From NCBI GenBank assembly GCA_016929465.1, contig JAFGIT010000390.1, positions 1 to 17,840 of the forward strand: a stretch of 17,840 nucleotides of DNA, in the 5' to 3' direction. The notes beneath the pieces were generated by a model. That model ran no database searches. It was not told where the DNA came from and was given only the letters and a program-made list of their open reading frames with translations. Positions within the stretch are counted from its first letter, which is position 1. Every line of letters starts with the position of its first letter. Origin of the DNA: Candidatus Coatesiibacteriota bacterium. GTDB taxonomy: Bacteria > B130-G9. Below are positions 6,765 through 13,772 of the stretch, piece after piece. Position numbers and translations under genes: made by a program.

Positions 6765-7213
6765 TGGAGCACGCCATTGTGATTGATGCTTGCGTTGCTC
6801 TGAAGTGGATATTCCGCGATGAGGACCATGTCGATATGGCGGAGAATCTTCTCTCCGAATCTCTAAGAGGCTCTTTTGCCTTATTCGCACCAATCCTCTG
6901 GATTTACGAGATCACAAATGCCCTTCGGTCAGCCGTTGTTCAATCCAGAATGACGGAAAGACAATCTGAGTTGGATCTCGACCAGATGCTGCTTCATTCT
7001 GGTGTGCATCTGATTACCCAACATCGTGACCGTTTCTCTGTAATTTTGAGAGATGCGGTTGCCAGCCATTCTTCCATATATGATTTCTCTTATGTAGATC
7101 TCGCCCGTCAACTCGAGTGTGATTTCTTCACTGGCGACCGTCGTCTCTACGAGTCAAACAGGAAGATCTATCCATTCGTTCGCTGGATAGGCGACTTCAA
7201 GGCGGCTAATTAG
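6764..7213 (+). CDS. PIN-domain toxin of module B (VapC-like RNase)
   Basis: 149 residues. All four PIN acidic residues are present: D8 (VIDACVALKW), E49 (YEITNAL), D107 (IYDFSYVDLA) and D125 (FTGDRRL). The IDA-x-VALKW-x-F start is typical of one VapC subgroup. A metal-dependent endoribonuclease is expected. It is translationally coupled to the antitoxin and ends 11 bp before the methyltransferase gene, so that gene may be co-transcribed with this module. Confidence 0.93.
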   Translation: MEHAIVIDACVALKWIFRDEDHVDMAENLLSESLRGSFALFAPILWIYEITNALRSAVVQSRMTERQSELDLDQMLLHSGVHLITQHRDRFSVILRDAVASHSSIYDFSYVDLARQLECDFFTGDRRLYESNRKIYPFVRWIGDFKAAN

Positions 7214-7224
7214 TTCACAGGATA

Positions 7225-8013
7225 TTGCCCGCGAAGAATTTTCACTCCAAGCCCGACCTATTAGAAGCCGCGCTCGCGCCCTATGACCTCGCTGGCAAGC
7301 GAGTGCTGGACGCAGGGACGGGGCACATGAGCGCGAGAGCCTTGTTGAGAAAGAAGCCTGCATCGGCCACACTCGTCGCCGCGCCGGGGGATGAGCGTAA
7401 GGCGAAGCCAGCAAGGGAGGTGCTTGCAGAGTTCCGCGCCGCTGAAGCGAAGGTTGTTCTCGGAGATCTTACCGACATCGAGCTCTTTCAGCGCGGATCG
7501 TTTGACTTCATACTCGCGGACTATCTTATCGGCGAGATCGACTGCTTCTCGCCATCGGCACAATTTCCGATTCTTAGGAATCTTTATGCTTGGCTTAGCC
7601 CCGGCGCCGGACTGCTCATAATTGACATTGAGCCTACGCCCGGCAGGGCCCCCGGAGGGGCGGCCACATTGGCTGACCTACAATATTGGGGACAGGCTGC
7701 AAATTTGCTAAGTCGGCAATGGAGGACGTTGCCAAGAGATTACGAAGGCAGTCTAGTGGCATCCTGGCTTGAGGCAATAGGCTTCCAGACGGTCCGCATC
7801 GACCACTGTGAGCGCATTCTCGAGCCCAAGGACGCAAAGGAGCTTCATGAAAGGGCTCTGCGCTGCATCTCCGAACTCGCCAATGAGAATCTGCGTGTTG
7901 GCCTGAAACACGAGGTCGATGAGACCCTGGCCCGAATCGATAGAGAGCAGAAGTCAGGACTTCTCGATTTGACTCAGATCAATTACATAATCCGAGCGGC
8001 GAAGACTGCCTAA
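7225..8013 (+). CDS. Class I SAM-dependent methyltransferase
   Basis: 262 residues from a TTG start. Motif I for SAM binding is VLDAGTGHMSA (residues 27-37), followed by an acidic motif around VVLGDLTDIELF, then the core strand FDFILADYLIGEID and LSPGAGLLIIDIEP. The fold is a Rossmann-type small-molecule, protein or RNA methyltransferase; no DNA-methylase (N/D)PP(Y/F) motif is visible. The AGGA at 7219-7222 is too close to the TTG for a good SD, so the start is uncertain. It lies 11 bp after the module B toxin, probably on the same transcript. Whether it belongs to the TA function is unknown. Confidence 0.75.
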   Translation: MPAKNFHSKPDLLEAALAPYDLAGKRVLDAGTGHMSARALLRKKPASATLVAAPGDERKAKPAREVLAEFRAAEAKVVLGDLTDIELFQRGSFDFILADYLIGEIDCFSPSAQFPILRNLYAWLSPGAGLLIIDIEPTPGRAPGGAATLADLQYWGQAANLLSRQWRTLPRDYEGSLVASWLEAIGFQTVRIDHCERILEPKDAKELHERALRCISELANENLRVGLKHEVDETLARIDREQKSGLLDLTQINYIIRAAKTA

Positions 8014-8166
8014 TAGCCCATTTCTCGGAGAATATCCGCGCCCGGCCTCAAAAGTGTATCTCAGCAGACGGCATCCTGTGATTCCCAATAAATAGCCCAT
8101 CTTTGGACGGTTCCTGACGTGATGAGATTCTGCCGTGTCCCGGTCATTCTCAGACAGAACAACCTC
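8014..8166. other. Gap upstream of flagellar promoter
   Basis: About 150 bp between the methyltransferase stop and the sigma-28-type promoter. I see no convincing ORF, terminator or repeat in it. Confidence 0.5.
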
Positions 8167-8193
8167 TAAAGTTCCCCGTGATAATTCCGATAA
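8167..8193 (+). promoter_or_regulatory. Sigma-28 (FliA-type) flagellin promoter
   Basis: TAAAGTTC (8167-8174), exactly 11 bp, TCCGATAA (8186-8193). Compared with the enteric FliA consensus TAAAGTTT-N11-GCCGATAA this matches 14 of 16 positions with perfect spacing, and it lies upstream of a flagellin gene, the classic sigma-28 target. Transcription should start near 8200, giving a leader of about 170 nt. Confidence 0.85.
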
Positions 8194-8225
8194 GTGCTTG
8201 AGCGGTGATGCAGTAAGCATCCTGC

Positions 8226-8249
8226 ATGAAGATTAAACAAAGGAGGTGA
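8226..8249 (+). other. Mini-ORF with embedded perfect Shine-Dalgarno in flagellin leader
   Basis: ATG at 8226 encodes MKIKQRR and stops at TGA. Its 3' half contains AAAGGAGGTGA (8239-8249), a full match to the anti-SD, yet no real gene starts downstream of it: only CTG-AAC-TAA follows at 8254. It may be a leader peptide, a ribosome standby site or a regulator-binding site. Confidence 0.35.
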
Positions 8250-8279
8250 CGCGCTGAACTAAGACTCTCTGAGACTTAA

Positions 8280-8355
8280 ATTTCAGCCGCGAATTGTTCG
8301 CGGTTACCTAATAGGGCAAGGATGCCCGAACACCAGCCACAAAGATGGCTGAAAT
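8280..8355 (+). promoter_or_regulatory. Structured flagellin 5' leader with putative CsrA site
   Basis: Three local hairpins and one enclosing stem can be drawn. H1 is CCGCGAA-TTG-TTCGCGG (8287-8303). H2 is GGGCA-AGGA-TGCCC (8314-8327). H3 is AGCCA-CAAAGA-TGGCT (8335-8350). The enclosing stem pairs ATTTCAGCC (8280-8288) with GGCTGAAAT (8347-8355) and excludes H3. The loop of H2 presents AGGA within CAAGGATG, which matches the core of the CsrA consensus (CARGGAUG). A second GGA lies in the flagellin SD (CGGAGGA, 8358-8364), so two-site CsrA repression as in the Bacillus hag leader is plausible. Confidence 0.55.
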
Positions 8356-8370
8356 CACGGAGGAATTAAT

Positions 8371-9858
8371 ATGACAGCAGAAACACAAGCCATTGGCATT
8401 CAGAATATGCTGGCTTCAATCAGTAACCTGGTAGCCAATACCGAGAATAGAGTCTCCACGGGCTACAAGGTATCCAAGGCCTCAGACGCCCCCGCCGATT
8501 ACGTCATCTCCCAGATGATGAGCAAGACCATATCTGGCCTGCAGACCGCCAAGGTCAACGTAGGAAACGCCCAGAACCTGGTCTCGGTCGCAGAAGGTGG
8601 TCTGACGGGCATCAAGAGTCTTCTCAACGAGATGCGCAGCACCGCGCTGACGGCGGCTGACGCAACCAAGTCCGGTTCCGAGCGTGCGGCACTGAGCCAG
8701 ACCGTTGACGAGATGATGAAGGAAGTCGACGACATGGTCAAGCAGACCACATGGGGTGGGAAAGCCCTCCTCAATGGTGCTGGCCTCTTCAACTTCCAGA
8801 CAGGCGCTGATGTGGGTGATGTGACATCCATTAAGATCAACCAGAGCTTCTATGCCAGAGAGATCGGCGTAGGCTCAACAGGCGATGCTGCTCAGGCTAC
8901 CTGGACGGCGGACTCGAATGGTCGGAATATCTATATAGCTGACTATAGCGCCGTTGAGGATGCGGAGTGGACGCTCGAGTTCACAAGTGCAGGGACATTC
9001 AATGTCAAGAGCACGACGATCAACACGCCACCATCCGCGACAGGAACCGTCGGTTCATCGTACGCTGACGCAGGTATCCAGTTCCAGCTGGAGGCCAGCG
9101 GAAACTCGACCGACTATGCAGTCGGCGACAGAATCACCTTCAGCAGCAAGGCTTCGACCATTGATTCGGTTGACGCCAATCGCACAAAGGGCACGACCGG
9201 TAATGCCGCTGCAAACGCGGCAAGCCAGTACACTGGAGAGATGGACGGAACGTTCCAGATCAACATCACTGGTTCTGGTAATGCTACGGTGATCTCGAGC
9301 CAGTCCCAGCTGACCGCCTCCTTCACATTCAGTGGATCAGATGGCACAGAGCACAGCGGGACCCTCTCGATAGGTTCAGACGGTACCGCCAGCCTTATTG
9401 ACGGCTCATGGGATTCGGGTATCACGATCCAGTTCAGCGACTATGATCAGATTGGTAGCACGAATGACTTCGTCGCCGGCGATAGTTTCTCATTCGACGT
9501 GACTGCGGCTTCCGTTACAGGACCAGACACATCTGGTATCCTGGGCGAAAGCGGTGTGAATCTGATGTCCGCGTCGGCCTCATCGACCTCGATCGCCCAC
9601 ATTGACAAGGCGATCTCGTTGGTCGAGACCTATGAGACCATTCTTGGTTCGACTTCTCAGCGACTCAACATCAGGGAGAGCTCGCTCGCCACGATGATCG
9701 AGAACAACTCCGCAGCCAGGGACAGAATCGTGAAGTCCGACCTGGTCGAGGAGCAGCTGAACCTGACCAAGTACTCAGTCCAGCAGCAGGCGGCGCTCGC
9801 GATGTTCGCGCACGCAACGTCTCAAATGCAGCTCGGATTGTCGATCCTCAGCATATAG
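8371..9858 (+). CDS. Flagellin, divergent, with two-module variable domain
   Basis: 495 residues; ATG with SD GGAGGA (8359-8364). The conserved N-terminal helical core is residues ~1-140 (NRVSTGYKVSKASDAPADYVISQMM, LVSVAEGGLTGIKSLLNEMRSTAL, WGGKALLNG) and the C-terminal core ~405-495 (TSQRLNIRESSLATMIENNS, LTKYSVQQQAALAMFAHATSQMQLGLSIL). These pack as the D0/D1 filament core. The N-terminus lacks the canonical start seen in FliC/Hag and is closer to the pattern of alphaproteobacterial-type flagellins. The surface-exposed middle (~150-400) is Ser/Thr/Gly-rich, beta-type and internally duplicated (234-262 resembles 349-381). It is secreted by the flagellar type III system without a cleaved signal peptide. 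Transcribed from the sigma-28-type promoter at 8167; FliS and FlaG follow. Confidence 0.93.
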   Translation: MTAETQAIGIQNMLASISNLVANTENRVSTGYKVSKASDAPADYVISQMMSKTISGLQTAKVNVGNAQNLVSVAEGGLTGIKSLLNEMRSTALTAADATKSGSERAALSQTVDEMMKEVDDMVKQTTWGGKALLNGAGLFNFQTGADVGDVTSIKINQSFYAREIGVGSTGDAAQATWTADSNGRNIYIADYSAVEDAEWTLEFTSAGTFNVKSTTINTPPSATGTVGSSYADAGIQFQLEASGNSTDYAVGDRITFSSKASTIDSVDANRTKGTTGNAAANAASQYTGEMDGTFQINITGSGNATVISSQSQLTASFTFSGSDGTEHSGTLSIGSDGTASLIDGSWDSGITIQFSDYDQIGSTNDFVAGDSFSFDVTAASVTGPDTSGILGESGVNLMSASASSTSIAHIDKAISLVETYETILGSTSQRLNIRESSLATMIENNSAARDRIVKSDLVEEQLNLTKYSVQQQAALAMFAHATSQMQLGLSILSI

Positions 9859-9893
9859 GACGTGTTGTAATCGATATCAGAACAGATGGTATG

Positions 9894-9920
9894 GGCGGGG
9901 GAGGCCACGCCTCCTCCGCC
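9894..9920 (+). terminator. GC-rich hairpin between flagellin and fliS
   Basis: A 12-bp stem (9894-9905 with 9909-9920, one G-T wobble) and a 3-nt CAC loop, with no T-run after it. Placed between a very highly expressed gene and lower-demand chaperone genes, it is best explained as a 3'-end stabiliser or partial terminator that sets the flagellin:FliS ratio. Confidence 0.5.
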
Positions 9921-9955
9921 TGCAATAAAGCTCGAAAAGGCATTAAGGAAGGCAA

Positions 9956-10381
9956 ATGACAACGCTAAGCGACCAGATGATCGCGGCAAGGGCACTCGTG
10001 AACCACGCTGATATGGCGGACGATGTCCAGCAGGCTGTCTTGGCCTTCTACGATGGCGCCCTCGAGTTCGCCGGCCTGGCGAAGGAATTCACAGAGGCCG
10101 GAGATATCAGAGAGTCGCACAAGTTTCGAGGCAAGTTGCTCAATGTGCTTTCTGAACTGATGAGATCGTCTTTCCCGGGTTCAGGACGCAAGGAGGCCGA
10201 TAGCTTCTTTCTTCACAGCTACATGAGCGAGATCGTGCGCAGGACAATCGTGGAGCAGCAGGATGCGAGCGGCTTCAATGAGGTCCTCGGCGTTCTGGCC
10301 GAACTCAGGAGCAGTTGGGAGAGAGCATTGGCCAATAGCATGTTGGCTAACCAGACAGAACTGGTTTTAGCCGGGAGGTAG
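9956..10381 (+). CDS. fliS: Flagellar export chaperone FliS
   Basis: 141 residues, normal length for FliS. The conserved region VLAFYDGALEFAGLAKEF corresponds to the family LYDGALRFL segment, and the C-terminal LGVLAELRSSWERA to the usual EL-RD-WE-A helix. FliS binds the disordered C-terminal helix of flagellin in the cytoplasm, prevents premature polymerisation and escorts it to the export gate. The position right after flagellin supports this. AAGGAAGG upstream serves as SD. FlaG follows with a 5-bp gap, so both are co-translated. Confidence 0.85.
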   Translation: MTTLSDQMIAARALVNHADMADDVQQAVLAFYDGALEFAGLAKEFTEAGDIRESHKFRGKLLNVLSELMRSSFPGSGRKEADSFFLHSYMSEIVRRTIVEQQDASGFNEVLGVLAELRSSWERALANSMLANQTELVLAGR

Positions 10382-10386
10382 CTAAA

Positions 10387-10857
10387 ATGATGCGAGTTGA
10401 AGTCGCCTCAAATCTCCAGTCAAATCCAAATTATGGGGAAAACAGAGCTGCTACCGCGCGAATGAGTGAAAAGAGGGATCAAGCTAACGCGGGCGCGTGG
10501 ATGACGGAAGTCGCCAACAATAATTCCGCTCTTGGTGCAGCATCAGGTGAGTTGGCCAGTATCAAGGAAGTTGCTGCTCTTCTGCAGAGCACAATCTCCG
10601 GGGAATCGGGTGAGATGGCTGATGATCTGGCCGACTCGGAGAACCTAAAAGAGGTTATTTCGATGCTGAATGAACTGAGTCATCTCTCAGAGAGCCGACT
10701 TGAGTTCGAGTTCGACCAAGAAGAGGACATATCGGTAATCCGCGTAGTTGACAGCGATACCGGCGAGCTGATTCGTCAGATACCGCCTGAGAAGCTTCTC
10801 GCCACAATGGACCACGTATTCGACACACTAGGGATAGTATTTGATCAGACGGCTTAA
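10387..10857 (+). CDS. flaG: FlaG family protein
   Basis: 156 residues; ATG at 10387 (a second ATG follows at 10390) with SD GGGAGG (10373-10378) inside the end of fliS. The C-terminal ~60 residues carry the FlaG signature: LEFEFDQEEDISVIRVVDSDTGELIRQIPPEKLL and a final helix ending FDTLGIVFDQ. The first ~85 residues are low-complexity and not conserved. FlaG proteins influence filament length or export in several bacteria, with no known enzymatic activity. The commonly neighbouring fliD (filament cap) is absent here. The operon ends at the terminator just downstream. Confidence 0.85.
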   Translation: MMRVEVASNLQSNPNYGENRAATARMSEKRDQANAGAWMTEVANNNSALGAASGELASIKEVAALLQSTISGESGEMADDLADSENLKEVISMLNELSHLSESRLEFEFDQEEDISVIRVVDSDTGELIRQIPPEKLLATMDHVFDTLGIVFDQTA

Positions 10858-10883
10858 ATAGCCCTCATCCATCCCCATTGCAA

Positions 10884-10940
10884 GGCGAAGGGGGCTGGTC
10901 GGCACGGAAGTGCCGCCGCCCCTTATCGCCGATTTTTTTT
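10884..10940 (+). terminator. Rho-independent terminator of the flagellin-fliS-flaG operon
   Basis: A long GC-rich stem: GGCGAAGGGGGC at 10884-10895 pairs with GCCCCTTATCGCC at 10918-10930 with a 2-nt bulge. It is capped by a perfect inner hairpin CGGCAC-GGAA-GTGCCG (10900-10915) and followed by GA and eight T residues (10933-10940). It starts 27 bp after the flaG stop. Confidence 0.9.
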
Positions 10941-11020
10941 GGCGCCTATCGACAGTAGGTCCCACGGGCCGATCCAAGTTCCCTTTGCCTTGCCCGGCGA
11001 TCGATTTCTGATTATCCTGC

Positions 11021-11048
11021 GGAGGGATTGCTATAGCAGGAATCCTCC
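11021..11048. other. Imperfect hairpin upstream of the aminotransferase promoter
   Basis: GGAGGGATT (11021-11029) pairs with AATCCTCC (11041-11048) with one bulged G, enclosing the palindrome GCTATAGC. It lies between the flagellar terminator and the aminotransferase promoter. Function unknown; a regulator-binding site is possible. Confidence 0.3.
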
Positions 11049-11072
11049 TTTGAGACCATTCCCAATGGGCTA

Positions 11073-11101
11073 TTGACCGACCCTTCTTATGGCGTTACGA
11101 T
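11073..11101 (+). promoter_or_regulatory. Sigma-70-type promoter of the aminotransferase gene
   Basis: TTGACC (11073-11078), 17 bp, TACGAT (11096-11101): five of six and four of six matches to the -35 and -10 consensus with ideal spacing. It follows a strong terminator and precedes the gene by about 50 bp. Confidence 0.55.
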
Positions 11102-11149
11102 TCAACCTCTTTCTCGGTGAATCATGGTCATAGTTTTAGGGAGGTTATA

Positions 11150-12328
11150 ATGCAGGCATCAAAGCGCGTTCTAAATATGCCCACGTACGTCTTCGCGGCA
11201 GTTGATGAGATCAAATTTGCCCTGATTAAAGAAGGTGTTGATGTAATCGACTTCGGAATAGGGAATCCCGATCAGAGGCCGCCGAAGTTCATGCTCGACG
11301 CCCTCCACCGAGCGATCGACGACGAGAAGCACCAGAACCACCGGTACTCGCAATTCATGGGGATCATAGAGCTGCGAAAGGCGGTCGCGGACTGGTACAA
11401 GCGCAGATTCAACGTGACACTCGATCCGGAGACAGAGATACTTCCGTTGGTCGGATCGAAGGAGGGTCTCCTGTGCCTCTATCTGGCATATTTGGACAAG
11501 GGAGAGACAGCTCTCATACCGTCGCCATGCTACCCAGCACATATCGGCGCGGCAAGGGTCGCAGAGGCCGACATCCAGGAGATGGGACTTCTCGAGGAGA
11601 ACAAATTCCTTCCAGATCTGGATGCCATCGCGCCGGATGTCGCTCGCCGAGCCAAATTCCTGCTCTTCAACTACCCGAATAATCCAACCGGGGCAGAGGA
11701 GACACGCGAGTTCTATGAGAAGGCACTCGAATTCGGGATCAAGCATAACACCCTCCTGATCTCGGACATCGCTTATTCGGAGCTATCGATGGAGCCCGAT
11801 TATAGACCGATGAGCTTTTTGGAGCTGCCTGATGCGAAGAAGTATGCGGTTGAGTTCTATTCATGCTCCAAGTCATACAACATGCCGGGCTGGCGAGTTG
11901 GCTTCCTCGTGGGCAACTCGGAGGTGATCGCCAATACACTCAAGATCAAGACTGCGAAGGACTTCTCGATCTTTCTGGCTGTTCAGCGTGCGATTGCGGA
12001 TATTCTGAATATGGGCGAAGACTTTGCTCGTCCCAACGCTGAGCTATACAGGAAGCGTCGCGATAGGCTCGTCCAGCATTTCCGGGCAATAGGCTGGGAT
12101 GTTCCCAAGCCAAAGGCTGGGATGTATATCTGGACGAGAATTCCAAAGAGATTCTCCGACTCGATGACTTTCGTCAAAGAGCTCGCAAAACGCACTGGTG
12201 TAATAGTCTCCCCAGGGAGCGGTTTCGGCGGATACGGAGAGGGTTTCGTCCGAATGGCGCTCGTTGTCGATGAAGACCGCGTAGAGGAGGCTGCAAAGCG
12301 TATAGCAGATTCGGGGATTCTGGGCTAG
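11150..12328 (+). CDS. Class I/II PLP aminotransferase (AlaC / LL-diaminopimelate aminotransferase-like)
   Basis: 392 residues from ATG 11150, which has SD GGAGG (11140-11144) 5 nt away; the frame is open to a GTG at 11117 that has no such signal. Fold-type I features: VIDFGIGNPDQRPP at the N-terminus, HRYSQFMGIIELRKAVADW, YPNNPTG, and the PLP-binding lysine K241 in SCSKSYNMPGWRVGF. The SYNMPGWR block and overall layout resemble AlaC-type alanine and DapL-type aminotransferases; substrate (alanine/glutamate versus LL-diaminopimelate) cannot be settled by eye. Cytoplasmic amino-acid metabolism is expected. It is transcribed alone from its own promoter. Confidence 0.92.
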   Translation: MQASKRVLNMPTYVFAAVDEIKFALIKEGVDVIDFGIGNPDQRPPKFMLDALHRAIDDEKHQNHRYSQFMGIIELRKAVADWYKRRFNVTLDPETEILPLVGSKEGLLCLYLAYLDKGETALIPSPCYPAHIGAARVAEADIQEMGLLEENKFLPDLDAIAPDVARRAKFLLFNYPNNPTGAEETREFYEKALEFGIKHNTLLISDIAYSELSMEPDYRPMSFLELPDAKKYAVEFYSCSKSYNMPGWRVGFLVGNSEVIANTLKIKTAKDFSIFLAVQRAIADILNMGEDFARPNAELYRKRRDRLVQHFRAIGWDVPKPKAGMYIWTRIPKRFSDSMTFVKELAKRTGVIVSPGSGFGGYGEGFVRMALVVDEDRVEEAAKRIADSGILG

Positions 12329-12341
12329 CGCCGGAATCCGA
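12311..12341 (+). terminator. Hairpin spanning the aminotransferase stop codon
   Basis: TCGGGGATTCTGG (12311-12323) pairs with CCGGAATCCGA (12331-12341) with a 2-base bulge, and the TAG stop lies in the loop. There is no T-run. The right arm CCGGAATCC is also a perfect inverted match to GGATTCCGG at 12428-12436, so alternative pairing is possible. Confidence 0.35.
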
Positions 12342-12479
12342 GCAGGATGCCCGCTTTCCGGACATCTGTTTGGCACATGACCCGACCGCGATTTGTTTAT
12401 TGGCTATAGATGCACGCCGGACGATTGGGATTCCGGAGTGTGTATCGGCCTTAATTAATCAAAAATGCCGGAGGGAGTC

Positions 12480-13691
12480 TTGAAAAAGCAGGTATTAATC
12501 ATTGCAGTCTTCATTCTCGCCACGGCGATCATGGTCGCACCAGGTCTCTCCAAGAAGGCCAAGGACGATTCTCCCGAATCGGTCAGATTCTGGATCTCGT
12601 CAGACGGTGATGTCCTTGTAGAGGAGATACAGCGGGTAGGGGGAGCCTTCTCTAAGGTCAAAAGAGAGAGCTCGGGTACCCTGCTGCGATTGCGCTGGCC
12701 GGCCACGGCAATCTGGCACAATCTGCCCGACGAGCCCATCCTGGGGAACCGTCACGGTTCAGCTCATTTCATCGGTGGTGAGCGTCTCTTTGCGATCACA
12801 TCTCAGGTCTCGGGCGACGATGACTATCGCGTGCTCTTCTGGGATGGAATCCGCGGGATATGGCGGCTTCTGGCCCCCATGGCAACACTCGATCCAGTCC
12901 GTGGAGTGTTCCGGACTACGCTCGGTCCGAAACGCTGGGTCTCAATCGCATCACCTGACGACGGAGTGCGAGTCTGTGGCTTCATTCTCGACGACTATTT
13001 GTCCGATGTCGAGCGGAAGCTCTGCTTCGATCCGCCTAATCCGCTGAGTCCCAGGACCGTTGTGCAGAGCGAGGATGGAAACACCGTAGGAATAGTCATG
13101 GTCCCGCTAAAGCCGAACATCTCGCAGAAGTCCCGCATGACAAAAGAGGAGGTCCAGCGACGGCAGGGCAAGGTCGAAGTGGCGATGTTCGATGTCTCCG
13201 GAACGGAACCAACTGTGAGAGTTGGTCGCGTTGAATCCCTGAAGGTCGGCGATACAGAGCCCGACACCATCGTTGCAGCCGGCAATTGCTTCATCTCCGC
13301 GTACTACGAGAATGAGAAAGTCCGCATGATCGGATTCGAAGTCACGAATAAAGGCACGATCGAGAAGATGTCTTTCAATATTTCGCTCGACCGGCTTGCT
13401 CCGGATTCGATGGTTGAACTATCTCCCTCGATCAAGGGTGATGGGGTCGTCCTGATTGACTCTGACGGCGACAAAGCCGCGATCAATAAGCTCTCGCCGA
13501 AGTTGGCCTCACTCAAGAAATGGACTCTGAAGATACCCAAGGACGCAGAGGGCCCGATCCGTCAGCTGCTCTTCAATGACAGCATGGGCTTTTTGTATCT
13601 CTGTGACAGCAAGGGCAAGATAATCGTCCGAACCGAGGGCGGCAGCACCGACGTCCTCTGGCCACAGGAGAAGAAAGCCGAGAAGCGCTGA
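12480..13691 (+). CDS. Exported protein of unknown function
   Basis: 403 residues from TTG 12480, chosen because GGAGGGAG (12470-12477) is the only good SD and because this start gives a standard signal sequence: KK, then a hydrophobic core VLIIAVFILATAIMVAPG, then a polar region. The in-frame ATG at 12465 would overlap that SD. The mature part is beta-rich with recurring short strands and turns (e.g. DYRVLFWDGIRGIWRLL, RVCGFILDDY, GFLYLCDSKGKIIV). That would suit a beta-propeller-like secreted or periplasmic protein, but no family motif is recognised. No predicted lipobox cysteine. It stands between the aminotransferase and the large ATPase gene without obvious functional linkage. Confidence 0.8.
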   Translation: MKKQVLIIAVFILATAIMVAPGLSKKAKDDSPESVRFWISSDGDVLVEEIQRVGGAFSKVKRESSGTLLRLRWPATAIWHNLPDEPILGNRHGSAHFIGGERLFAITSQVSGDDDYRVLFWDGIRGIWRLLAPMATLDPVRGVFRTTLGPKRWVSIASPDDGVRVCGFILDDYLSDVERKLCFDPPNPLSPRTVVQSEDGNTVGIVMVPLKPNISQKSRMTKEEVQRRQGKVEVAMFDVSGTEPTVRVGRVESLKVGDTEPDTIVAAGNCFISAYYENEKVRMIGFEVTNKGTIEKMSFNISLDRLAPDSMVELSPSIKGDGVVLIDSDGDKAAINKLSPKLASLKKWTLKIPKDAEGPIRQLLFNDSMGFLYLCDSKGKIIVRTEGGSTDVLWPQEKKAEKR

Positions 13692-13706
13692 AAACCGATT
13701 CTCGAG

Positions 13707-13735
13707 TTGCTTCGATTTAGGATAGCTGCTATATT
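13707..13735 (+). promoter_or_regulatory. Promoter of the nuclease-STAND gene
   Basis: TTGCTT (13707-13712), 17 bp, TATATT (13730-13735), preceded by TGC so that the -10 is extended. Transcription should start near 13742, giving a very short leader to the GTG at 13773. The gene thus has its own promoter. Confidence 0.6.
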
Positions 13736-13772
13736 GGGAAAATGAATTCGAACAGCCGCTTGGAGCGAATAG

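Noticed and set aside
8280-8370. c-di-GMP-I (GEMM) riboswitch in the flagellin leader
   Set aside because: A GGGCAA-like string occurs, but the required tetraloop-receptor layout and GGGACGCAAAGCC-type core are not present.
11117-11149. Longer aminotransferase reading from GTG 11117
   Set aside because: ATG 11150 has a strong GGAGG, and the added 11 residues are not like the family N-terminus.
11171-11746. 191-codon antisense ORF inside the aminotransferase gene
   Set aside because: Lies wholly opposite a well-conserved enzyme and shows no recognisable domain.
12465-12479. ATG 12465 as start of the exported protein
   Set aside because: It lies upstream of and overlaps the obvious SD; TTG 12480 gives a standard signal peptide.
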